Translations under genes and position numbers: made by a program
NCBI GenBank assembly: GCA_002753495.1
Contig: PEAJ01000004.1
Span: 1-40,348, forward strand
Reading direction: 5' to 3'
From: Magnetococcales bacterium HA3dbin3
GTDB taxonomy: Bacteria; Pseudomonadota; Magnetococcia; Magnetococcales; DC0425bin3
Length of the DNA stretch: 40,348 nucleotides
The notes under the pieces: generated by a model
What the model was told of the DNA's origin: nothing
Database searches by the model: none
The model's input: only the letters and a program-made list of their open reading frames with translations
Shown here: in pieces, positions 33,521-40,348 of the stretch
Position numbering within the stretch: the first letter of the stretch is position 1
How the letters are laid out: every line of letters begins with the position of its first letter

Positions 33521-35512
33521 ATGTCATCCAATCTTGATTCCCGATCGAGGTTTTTCCCAGGGGGGTCGGCAGGGCGTTTCAGGCACATCCTGGCTCCCGT
33601 CCTGGTGGCCATGGTCTTTCTGCTCATGGCCTGGGACAGCTGGCTCATGTGGGTCAATCCCGTCATCGATTTTGGCCGCGAGCTCTATCTGCCCTGGGCG
33701 GTTCTGCACGGAAAACGACCGCTGACGGATATCCAGATCGATCATGGCCCCTTCTCGACATACTACAATGCCCTGATGTACCACCTGTTCGGTAGCTGTG
33801 TGCAGCCCCTGCTGTGGTCAAATCTGGTCTGGGCGGCATGCGGCACTGCGGCCATCTACTGGTATTTCCTGCGCTGCCAGGGGATGGCCGCAGGGTTGTT
33901 CGCCGCGCTGTCGTTTATTTTGATTCCCGTGTTTTCCTTGTCGGACGCCTCCCTCTTCAACTTTATCGCCCCTTATGCCAATGCGCTGACCCATGGTTTC
34001 ATCCTGGCCATCCTTTGTTTATTGTCCCTCTCCTTCTTCACGACAACCTGGAAACCCCGTTTTTTTTATCTTGCAGCATTGTTGGTCGGCGTGGTCTTTC
34101 TCACCAAGCCGGAGCCTTTTCTTGCTGTTGTGGTTGCTTTTTTGCTGGTGGTTATCCTTCTGGTGGTCAAGCCATCTCCGACTCTTCCGCGTCCCATTTC
34201 TCTCCTGCCCGGGGCGCTGGGGATTGCCCTGATACCGGCGCTTCTGTTCCTGCTTCTGTTCAAGTTTCTCTATCCGGATCAATCCTTCATCGTTAACCTC
34301 AAGGTCATTTCAGGTTCCTGGGGCCATCTGTACAGCCATCACTATGTTGGCACCTTTTTCCAGGAAAAATCGATGGGAACCGACGTCCCCTTGCGCCATA
34401 TCACCCTCATGGTGCTTTCGGCCGCGGTCCTTGGCCTGATCATGGCCTTGTCCCGGAGCGTGCTCCGCCTGCCATCCCCCCCACGAGGTGGGCAGGATCG
34501 GCGACGACCTGCCATGGCGGTTTTCCTGGCCGTGCTGGCCACGATCTGGGTGGCCCTGGAGGCCTATCTCCTCGATGGCGGGTTTCGGGGTGTCTCCCTG
34601 CTGGTATTGGGAGTGATCTCTTGGTACCTGATCAAGGGGTTTCCGCTTCGCGAGGGGAGTGGGTTCGACACGCGGGAGCTGATGCTGCTGGCATGGGGTG
34701 CCTTCGCCCTCACCCTGGAGGGACGCGTTCTGATCAATCCCGGGCTCTACAGCTTCGGTATCATCCTGTCCACGCCCTGCGTTGTGTTTCTGGCCGCTTT
34801 CCTTGTGGGCGACTGGTGTCGCCTGAAGCCGGAGTCTGACCATGAACAGGTCTGGATCGGCCGTTTTGCCGTGATTTTTCTCTCTCTGGTCCTGTGCATG
34901 ATGGCGGGGGTGAACCACCTCAGAACACGCGACATGACCAAAAGCATCGGCGCGGGCTGCAACCGCTTCATGGCCCAGGCAAAACTGCCTTACTGGTACA
35001 TCCACGGTGAGGTCGACAGGTGGGTTCGGGAAAACTTGAAACCTTCACAGACTTTCATCGTTCTACCCGAAGGCCTCATGTTCAACTTTCTCCACCAGGT
35101 CACGAACCCATCCCGTCTGATCAAGCTGCTGCCCCCGGATTTGGATGTGTATTCCCAGGAAGAGGTGACCGACATCCTGGAAAAGGCCCGTCCTGACTTC
35201 ATTCTTTTGCTTTCCCGGCCCATGCCGGAGTATGGGGTTGCCTCTCTCCGCGATTATGCTGGCACGGTGTGGGCATGGTTGTTTCGGCACTATCATCTCC
35301 AGGAGACGATCAAGCCGCCGCTTGCGGACCGTCTCAATACCCAAGATCTGATGATCCTTGCTGCAAACCGTGACCGTTCCGGAGCTGTTTCCGGCCCGAC
35401 TCCGGGAGAGGGAAACGGACCCCTTCGTGGGATCATTCCGTTTTTATTTCAAACATCGAACAACCAGGCAGGCGACAGGCTCGATCCAAAACGCGCATGC
35501 ATGGAAAACTGA
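33521..35512 (+). CDS. Large polytopic membrane protein, probable GT-C-type glycosyltransferase
   Basis: A 663-residue protein with about 11-12 helices and a soluble C-terminal region of roughly 190 residues. The first external loop has NPVIDFGRELYLPWAVLHGK followed by DIQIDHGPFSTYYNALMYHLFG, the D/E-rich plus GP pattern of GT-C (PMT-like) glycosyltransferases using polyprenyl-phosphate sugars. The C-terminal half has KLPYWYIHGEVDRWVRENL and VLPEGLMFNFLHQVTNPSR, the latter recalling soluble segments of similar membrane proteins. ATG 33521 is chosen from the onset of a normal N-terminus and helix 1; its ribosome site is weak, and the longer frame (from 33311) is arginine-rich. It ends 48 bases from the convergent cobalamin-type radical SAM gene. 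Donor and acceptor unknown. Confidence 0.65.
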   Translation: MSSNLDSRSRFFPGGSAGRFRHILAPVLVAMVFLLMAWDSWLMWVNPVIDFGRELYLPWAVLHGKRPLTDIQIDHGPFSTYYNALMYHLFGSCVQPLLWSNLVWAACGTAAIYWYFLRCQGMAAGLFAALSFILIPVFSLSDASLFNFIAPYANALTHGFILAILCLLSLSFFTTTWKPRFFYLAALLVGVVFLTKPEPFLAVVVAFLLVVILLVVKPSPTLPRPISLLPGALGIALIPALLFLLLFKFLYPDQSFIVNLKVISGSWGHLYSHHYVGTFFQEKSMGTDVPLRHITLMVLSAAVLGLIMALSRSVLRLPSPPRGGQDRRRPAMAVFLAVLATIWVALEAYLLDGGFRGVSLLVLGVISWYLIKGFPLREGSGFDTRELMLLAWGAFALTLEGRVLINPGLYSFGIILSTPCVVFLAAFLVGDWCRLKPESDHEQVWIGRFAVIFLSLVLCMMAGVNHLRTRDMTKSIGAGCNRFMAQAKLPYWYIHGEVDRWVRENLKPSQTFIVLPEGLMFNFLHQVTNPSRLIKLLPPDLDVYSQEEVTDILEKARPDFILLLSRPMPEYGVASLRDYAGTVWAWLFRHYHLQETIKPPLADRLNTQDLMILAANRDRSGAVSGPTPGEGNGPLRGIIPFLFQTSNNQAGDRLDPKRACMEN

Positions 35513-35560
35513 TGCACCTTTGATCTGAAACACGCCTGCCGCGCCTGCCGGCGTTCAATG

Positions 35561-37000
35561 TCACCCTGGCGTGGCGCCAGCAAAGATCCGATTGCGCAGA
35601 AAGCGTGCGATGTGCCCCCAACCGCGAGCCGATTGCAACAAGCTTAGATTGCTACTCAAGGTCCGAAGGATCCGGCCGGGGCGCAGGTAGAAGCGGCGAT
35701 AACAGTGATTCTTGAAGGCGATGAAATCCTTGCTGGAGAGATCTCCGTAGTCAAAGACATCCGCTTCGCCATGCATGTAATCTTCCCAGTTGTCGCTGGT
35801 CAAGGCCCCCATGCGCAGGGCCTGTTCGTAAAATTCCGTCCCGGGAAAGGGGGTGGCGACAAAAAACTGGGCAACCTCCGGATCGAGTTCCAAGGCAAAA
35901 TCGAGGGTCTGTTGCATGGTCTGGCGCGTCTCGCCGGGGGTACCGAGGACAAAATAGGCAATCACCTGCAACCCCGCCTCCTGGCAGCAGGCCACGGCAC
36001 GACGCGCCTGATCGGTGGTCAACCCTTTCTTCATGGCCTGCAACATCACGTCCGAACCGGACTCGATCCCGAAGGAGACCATGCGACTGCCGGCGGCGCG
36101 CATCATCCGCGCCATCTCCAGGTCCATGAGGTCGGCGCGGCAGTTGCTCATCCAGCTTACCTCCAGCCGCTCGTCGATCATGCACTGGCACAGCTCGAAG
36201 ACAAACTTCCGGTTGAGGTTGAAGGTGTCGCTGTGGAACAGAAAGTCGTCGATACCGTGCTGCTCTTTGACCTGTTTGATCTCGGCGATGATGTTGGGCA
36301 CCGAACGCGCGCGCCAGGCTCGACCGTAATAGGGAATCGCCGTGCAGTAGACGCACTGATAGGGGCAGCCGCGCGAGGTTTTGATCAGGGTGAACACCTT
36401 GCCGGTCATCGGGTTGATGTAGCGGTCGTTGGCGAGCAGATCGCGCGCGGGAAAAGGCATGAGATCCAGGGCCTTGTTTACCTGGCGCGCGGGATTTTCC
36501 ACCAAATGGTCACCGTCCATGTATGACAGCCCGGCAATCCCCGTCAGCGCATGGCCATCCTCCAGGGCGGCCACCAGCTCGGCCAGGGCATATTCCGGCT
36601 CGTTGCGGATGACAAAGTCGACTGCATCCCGCCGCGCGAGCACCTCGGCGCCGCGCACGGTTGAATGCAAACCGATGAAGACGGTGCGCGTTCGTGGCAG
36701 CCGCGTCTTGATGCGCGCCGCACTCTGCAAATCAGCGGCGATGGTGGCGGTGGTGTCCTGAATGACGAGCACGTCGGGTTTGGCCGCCACCACCCGCTCG
36801 ACCATCTGCCCGTGGTTCAATTCCTCCCCTTCGGCATCGATAATGGCAAGCTCCTGGCCAGGCCGCTGCGCGCGCACCACGGCGGCGCAATAGGCCAACG
36901 CAATTGGCGGCCAGAAGGAGACCGCCTTCACCTGACAACGTTCGGAGCGCAAAATGCGGCGTCCGTCGTCGGTGACCGGATTGAGCAACAGCGTTTTCAT
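35561..37000 (-). CDS. Cobalamin-binding-domain radical SAM protein (B12-rSAM type)
   Basis: A 479-residue protein in two parts. Residues 1-150 form a Rossmann-like B12-binding domain (MKTLLLNPV, LAYCAAVVRAQ, VLVIQDTT, VFIGLHST), without the DxHxxG histidine motif, as is common in this class. Residues about 200-420 are the radical SAM domain with CPYQCVYC (C212, C216, C219), FHSDTFNLN, FGIESGSDVML and FVLGTPGETRQT. Such enzymes include radical methyltransferases and enzymes of hopanoid, lipid and antibiotic synthesis; the reaction here is not predictable. ATG 37000 has GAGAC upstream at moderate spacing. It is transcribed away from mgtA and converges with the GT-C-like gene at 35512. Confidence 0.88.
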   Translation of the reverse strand: MKTLLLNPVTDDGRRILRSERCQVKAVSFWPPIALAYCAAVVRAQRPGQELAIIDAEGEELNHGQMVERVVAAKPDVLVIQDTTATIAADLQSAARIKTRLPRTRTVFIGLHSTVRGAEVLARRDAVDFVIRNEPEYALAELVAALEDGHALTGIAGLSYMDGDHLVENPARQVNKALDLMPFPARDLLANDRYINPMTGKVFTLIKTSRGCPYQCVYCTAIPYYGRAWRARSVPNIIAEIKQVKEQHGIDDFLFHSDTFNLNRKFVFELCQCMIDERLEVSWMSNCRADLMDLEMARMMRAAGSRMVSFGIESGSDVMLQAMKKGLTTDQARRAVACCQEAGLQVIAYFVLGTPGETRQTMQQTLDFALELDPEVAQFFVATPFPGTEFYEQALRMGALTSDNWEDYMHGEADVFDYGDLSSKDFIAFKNHCYRRFYLRPGRILRTLSSNLSLLQSARGWGHIARFLRNRIFAGATPG

Positions 37001-37040
37001 GGTCGTCTCACACCTGTCAGCCGCGCGGTTCCGGGTTATT

Positions 37041-37150
37041 CACCCCACCTCCCACACGGTACTGAAACCACCGCCACCTCGGGGATCCAAAACCACCACC
37101 ACTCTACCACACCCCCCATCCGGGGCGACACAAACCACCGCCAACACACG
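37041..37150 (+). promoter_or_regulatory. C-rich, G-poor leader segment upstream of mgtA (possible Rho-utilisation site)
   Basis: In 110 bases the plus strand has about 55 C and 15 G, with long pyrimidine/A runs such as AACCACCACCACTCTACCAC. Such C-over-G bubbles are typical of rut sites, where Rho loads on untranslated RNA. The mgtA leader of enteric bacteria is known to be controlled by Rho and a short peptide. A 35-codon ORF at 37188-37295 follows. If the mgtA transcript starts upstream of this segment, it could be attenuated; the promoter was not found. Confidence 0.4.
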
Positions 37151-37402
37151 CAAACCGGGTACCAGAGTGCCGTGGGGAAACTCAACCATGGACCGACGCG
37201 CACGACTCAATCCAACGCGGTTGGTAATTGGATGCAAAAAAAATGGGAGCCGGCCGCAACGCCCCCTTGCCCGATGCCTCCCGAAGTGGTACTGACCCGG
37301 GGCGATGGAAATGAGGAGCGGGTGAGAAACCCCCGGCATGCATCGAGCCATGCCCTGGCCGGGGATGCGTTCGGACGTGTGGCAACACAGGGAGGAGACC
37401 GC
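37151..37402 (+). other. Remaining mgtA leader region
   Basis: About 250 bases between the C-rich segment and the mgtA start. It holds a run of eight A at 37232-37239, a 35-codon ORF (37188-37295) with no ribosome site, and the GGGAGGAG ribosome site of mgtA. I did not recognise an M-box, cobalamin or other riboswitch consensus. Confidence 0.4.
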
Positions 37403-40168
37403 ATGAAAAACGCCATCCTCAAGGAGCTTTTTGCCAATTTTGTTCGTTCGCGCGGGTTTGGTCGTCATTTCCGCCGCCTCGTGCTTCTCGAAAGCCTCGC
37501 CAGCACTACCAGCAGTCGGGATCTCCCCCCCTCCCTGGGCCAAACCCTGGTCGCTGCCGCCAAGGCCAACCCCGACACCCTGTTCAAGCAGCTCGGCTCG
37601 CATCCGGAAGGATTGAGCGCGGCCAAGGCTGCCTTTGTTCGCGACCAGGTGGGGCCCAACCAGGTCGAATACGAAAAACCCCTCTCCTGGTGGCTGCACC
37701 TCTGGCGCTGCTACAAAACCCCCTTCGACCTGCTGCTGACTTTGCTGGCGGGAATCTCCTACGCCACCGAAGACATGAAGGCCACCATCGTCATCGGCAC
37801 CATGGTGGTGCTTTCGGTGGCGATTCGTTTCCACCAGGAACGCCGGTCGACCATCGCCGCCGACAAACTGAAGGCGATGGTCAGCAACACCGCGAGCGTT
37901 GTGCGCCGAGACATCAGCGGCGACGCCGCACCCGATGCCGCCCGCTATTTCGGCATTCAACTCCATGTCAAACCGGCGCATCGGGAGGAGTTGCCGATCA
38001 CGGAGCTGGTACCAGGAGACGTGGTCCTGCTCTCGGCCGGCGACATGATCCCGGGCGATTGCCGCGTGCTGTCGGCCAAGGATCTGTTTGTCAGTCAGGC
38101 GGCGATGACCGGTGAATCGCTCCCGGTCGAAAAATTTCCCACCCACCGCGGCGCCGATACCGCCAATCCGCTCGAACTCGACAACATCGTCTTCATGGGA
38201 ACGACCGTCGTCTCCGGCTCGGCGACCGCGGTGGTGGTCAGCACCGGCGGCCGCACCTACTTTGGCGCCCTGGCCAAGCGCTTGACCGTTGTTGACCGCA
38301 CGCCGACGCAGTTCCAGGCCGGGGTCAACAGGGTGGCCTGGCTCCTGATTCGCTTCATGTTCATCATGTCGCCGCTCGTGCTCCTCATCAACGGCTTTAC
38401 CAAGGGTGACTGGACGGAAGCCTTTCTCTTCGCCATGTCCATCGCCGTTGGCCTCACGCCGGAGATGTTGCCGATGATCGTCACCTCCACCCTGGCCAAG
38501 GGGGCGGTGGTGCTCTCAAGGCAGAAGGTGATCGTCAAGCGGCTTGATGCCATCCAGAACTTCGGCGCGATGGATGTGCTCTGCACCGACAAAACCGGCA
38601 CCCTGACCCAGGACAAAATCTTCCTCGCCCGCCACACCGATGTCTGGGGCGAGGAGTCCGATGACGTACTGGAGACAGCCTATCTCAACAGCTACTACCA
38701 GACCGGTCTCAAAAACCTGCTCGACGTGGCGGTGCTCGAACACACCGAGGTGCGCAAAGAGCTCAACCCTTCCGCCAACTACCGCAAGGTGGACGAAATT
38801 CCCTTCGATTTCCAGCGTCGGCGCATGTCGGTGGTGGTGGCGCGGCACGAAAAGCACCACCTGCTCATTTGCAAGGGGGCGGTCGAGGAGATCCTCGCCA
38901 CCTGCACACACGTCCGCCACGGCGACAAGGACGAGCCGCTCACGCCAAAACTGCTCGACCGGGTTCGCGCCGTCACCGCCGACCTCAACACCGATGGCAT
39001 GCGCGTGGTTGCCGTCGCCTCGAAGGAACTGCCCCCAGCGAAGGAGTCCTACGGGATCGGCGATGAAGCCGACCTTACCCTGATCGGCTACGTCGCCTTC
39101 CTCGACCCACCCAAGGAGTCCACCCGACCGGCGCTGGAGGCACTCGCCGCCTATGGCATCAAGGTCAAGGTGCTCACGGGTGATAACGAATTGGTGACCA
39201 ATAAGATCTGCCACGAGGTCGGCCTGGAGGTGGGAACCGTCCTGCGCGGCGCCGACATCGAACACATGGACGACAAAACCCTCGCCAGCGCCGTCGAAAG
39301 CCACAACATTTTTGCCAAGCTGACCCCGGCGCACAAGGATCGCATCGTCCGCCAACTCAAGCGCAACGGCCATGTGGTCGGCTTCATGGGCGATGGGATC
39401 AACGATGCGCCCGCCCTGCGTTCGGCCGACATCGGCATCTCGGTCGATACCGCGGTCGACATCGCCAAGGAGGCTGCGGACATCATCCTGCTCGAAAAAA
39501 GCCTGCTGGTGCTCAAGGAGGGGGTGATCGAAGGGCGCAAAACCTTCGCCAACATGCTCAAATACATCAAGATGACCGCCAGCTCCAACTTCGGCAATGT
39601 CTTCTCGGTGCTGGTGGCGGGGGCTTTCATTCCGTTTCTGCCGATGCTGCCGATGCACCTGCTGGTGCAAAACCTCCTGTACGACTTCTCCCAAATCGCC
39701 ATCCCCTTCGACAACGTTGACGCGGAGCTGGTCAAGGATCCCCAACGCTGGAACCCAGAGGACATTGGCCGCTTCATGATCTTCTTTGGGCCGGTCAGTT
39801 CGGTGTTCGATATCCTGACCTATGGCGTCATGTGGTTCATCTTCGGAGCCAATACCGCCGATCAACAGACATTGTTCCAATCGGGGTGGTTCATCGAGGG
39901 ATTGATGACCCAGACCCTGGTGGTGCACATGATCCGCACGCGCCAGGTCCCTTTCATCCAGAGTCGTCCCGGAATGGGTCTGCTGATCGCAACCATCCTG
40001 ATCATGGCCGTGGGCATTTCCATCCCCATGGGGCCTGTCGCCCACTATTTCAAGCTTCAGGCCCTGCCGTGGAACTATTTCCCGATTCTCGCCCTTTTGC
40101 TCGTGGGCTACATGGTTCTCACCCAAGCCATGAAGAGCTTCTACACCCGCCGTTTTGGTTGGCAATAA
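37403..40168 (+). CDS. mgtA: Magnesium-translocating P-type ATPase (MgtA/MgtB family)
   Basis: A 921-residue P3B-type ATPase, close to the usual 890-910. The N-terminal cytoplasmic region (1-95) has GLSAAKAAFVRDQVGPNQV; TGES is at 236-239; the intramembrane SIAVGLTPEMLPMIV segment is characteristic of MgtA; the phosphorylated aspartate is D396 in CTDKTGTLTQD; then ICKGAVEE, GYVAFLDPPKES, VLTGDNELVT and FMGDGINDAPALRSADIGISVD. C-terminal helices include FDNVDAELVKDPQRW. It imports Mg2+ down a favourable gradient at low external Mg2+. ATG 37403 follows GGGAGGAG with good spacing; the open frame runs over 700 bases further upstream through antisense of the neighbouring gene and is not coding. 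No MgtC gene is in view. Confidence 0.96.
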   Translation: MKNAILKELFANFVRSRGFGRHFRRLVLLESLASTTSSRDLPPSLGQTLVAAAKANPDTLFKQLGSHPEGLSAAKAAFVRDQVGPNQVEYEKPLSWWLHLWRCYKTPFDLLLTLLAGISYATEDMKATIVIGTMVVLSVAIRFHQERRSTIAADKLKAMVSNTASVVRRDISGDAAPDAARYFGIQLHVKPAHREELPITELVPGDVVLLSAGDMIPGDCRVLSAKDLFVSQAAMTGESLPVEKFPTHRGADTANPLELDNIVFMGTTVVSGSATAVVVSTGGRTYFGALAKRLTVVDRTPTQFQAGVNRVAWLLIRFMFIMSPLVLLINGFTKGDWTEAFLFAMSIAVGLTPEMLPMIVTSTLAKGAVVLSRQKVIVKRLDAIQNFGAMDVLCTDKTGTLTQDKIFLARHTDVWGEESDDVLETAYLNSYYQTGLKNLLDVAVLEHTEVRKELNPSANYRKVDEIPFDFQRRRMSVVVARHEKHHLLICKGAVEEILATCTHVRHGDKDEPLTPKLLDRVRAVTADLNTDGMRVVAVASKELPPAKESYGIGDEADLTLIGYVAFLDPPKESTRPALEALAAYGIKVKVLTGDNELVTNKICHEVGLEVGTVLRGADIEHMDDKTLASAVESHNIFAKLTPAHKDRIVRQLKRNGHVVGFMGDGINDAPALRSADIGISVDTAVDIAKEAADIILLEKSLLVLKEGVIEGRKTFANMLKYIKMTASSNFGNVFSVLVAGAFIPFLPMLPMHLLVQNLLYDFSQIAIPFDNVDAELVKDPQRWNPEDIGRFMIFFGPVSSVFDILTYGVMWFIFGANTADQQTLFQSGWFIEGLMTQTLVVHMIRTRQVPFIQSRPGMGLLIATILIMAVGISIPMGPVAHYFKLQALPWNYFPILALLLVGYMVLTQAMKSFYTRRFGWQ

Positions 40169-40248
40169 CCTCTCTCGGCATCGCACGCGGGGGAAAGGCT
40201 GGGGTTGCTCGCCGCGCCAGAGGCAGTTGCCAGCGGGAGCCATGAAGA

Positions 40249-40271
40249 ATGTTTGCGATGAACGCAAACAT
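40249..40271. repeat. Perfect hairpin downstream of mgtA
   Basis: A 9-bp stem ATGTTTGCG (40249-40257) with CGCAAACAT (40263-40271) around a 5-base loop, about 80 bases past the mgtA stop. No T-run follows on the plus strand, so it is not a canonical terminator. It could be an operator for a gene beyond the window. Confidence 0.45.
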
Positions 40272-40348
40272 GGCTTGGTTGATCCACCTGTCCGGGATTG
40301 TGCCAAGGTGGCCCCACGCGCGGGTGAAAAATACCTACGACCTGCCGG

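Noticed and set aside
37080-37125. CCA-type simple repeat as a microsatellite
   Set aside because: The CCA units are irregular and interrupted; base skew, not repeat expansion, is the better description.
36665-37402. Long N-terminal extension of the mgtA open frame
   Set aside because: It is antisense to the radical SAM gene and to non-coding leader; the extension is low-complexity, and a strong ribosome site supports ATG 37403.

Overview
The window is about 40 kb of GC-rich, densely coded DNA from a Gram-negative, proteobacterium-like organism. This rests on a complete kdpFABC-kdpDE locus, a hybrid kinase with DUF4118/PAS/REC/Hpt modules, a REC-GGDEF protein, WecE-type surface-sugar genes and frequent GTG/TTG starts with GGAGG-like ribosome sites. 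I cannot name the genus. No tRNA, rRNA, CRISPR array, intact insertion sequence or origin was recognised.

Region 1 (208-11745, all minus strand) is one apparent ten-gene glycan or glycolipid operon. In transcription order it holds two large polytopic membrane proteins (probable GT-C type), a UDP-sulfoquinovose synthase (SqdB type), a UDP-GlcNAc 4,6-dehydratase-like enzyme, a DUF2304-GT2 fusion, a radical SAM/SPASM enzyme, a methyltransferase, a degenerate polysaccharide deacetylase, a second radical SAM/SPASM enzyme and a flippase-like membrane protein. Genes abut or are separated by a few to about 135 bases. No initiating transferase, Wzx/Wzy pair or nucleotide-sugar rml genes are present, so other parts of the pathway must lie elsewhere.

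Region 2 (11746-16887) holds a GT2 and a WecE-type aminotransferase on the minus strand, a plus-strand methyltransferase, and two long non-coding stretches. These carry a roughly 101-bp near-palindrome, a diverged leader element found immediately upstream of the first gene of both minus-strand operons, GC-rich dyad repeats, and a decayed sugar ketoisomerase (FdtA/WxcM-like) broken by stops and a perfect 109-bp tandem duplication.

Region 3 (16888-25033) is the potassium-responsive kdp operon: an extra small membrane ORF, kdpF, kdpA, kdpB, kdpC, kdpD and kdpE. A separately promoted small secreted four-cysteine protein follows.

Region 4 (25703-29812, minus) is a two-gene signalling unit: a REC-GGDEF cyclase with a four-cysteine insert, then a hybrid histidine kinase whose membrane sensor resembles that of KdpD.

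Region 5 (30408-37000) is a second glycan/lipid-like group: a UDP-galactopyranose-mutase-like FAD protein, a radical SAM enzyme, a divergent GT-C-like membrane protein and a cobalamin-binding-type radical SAM enzyme. Region 6 (37403-40168) is an MgtA-type magnesium P-type ATPase behind a C-rich, G-poor leader. The most novel material is the pair of radical-SAM-rich glycan clusters, with sulfoquinovose synthesis in the first, and the shared leader element of the two minus-strand operons.
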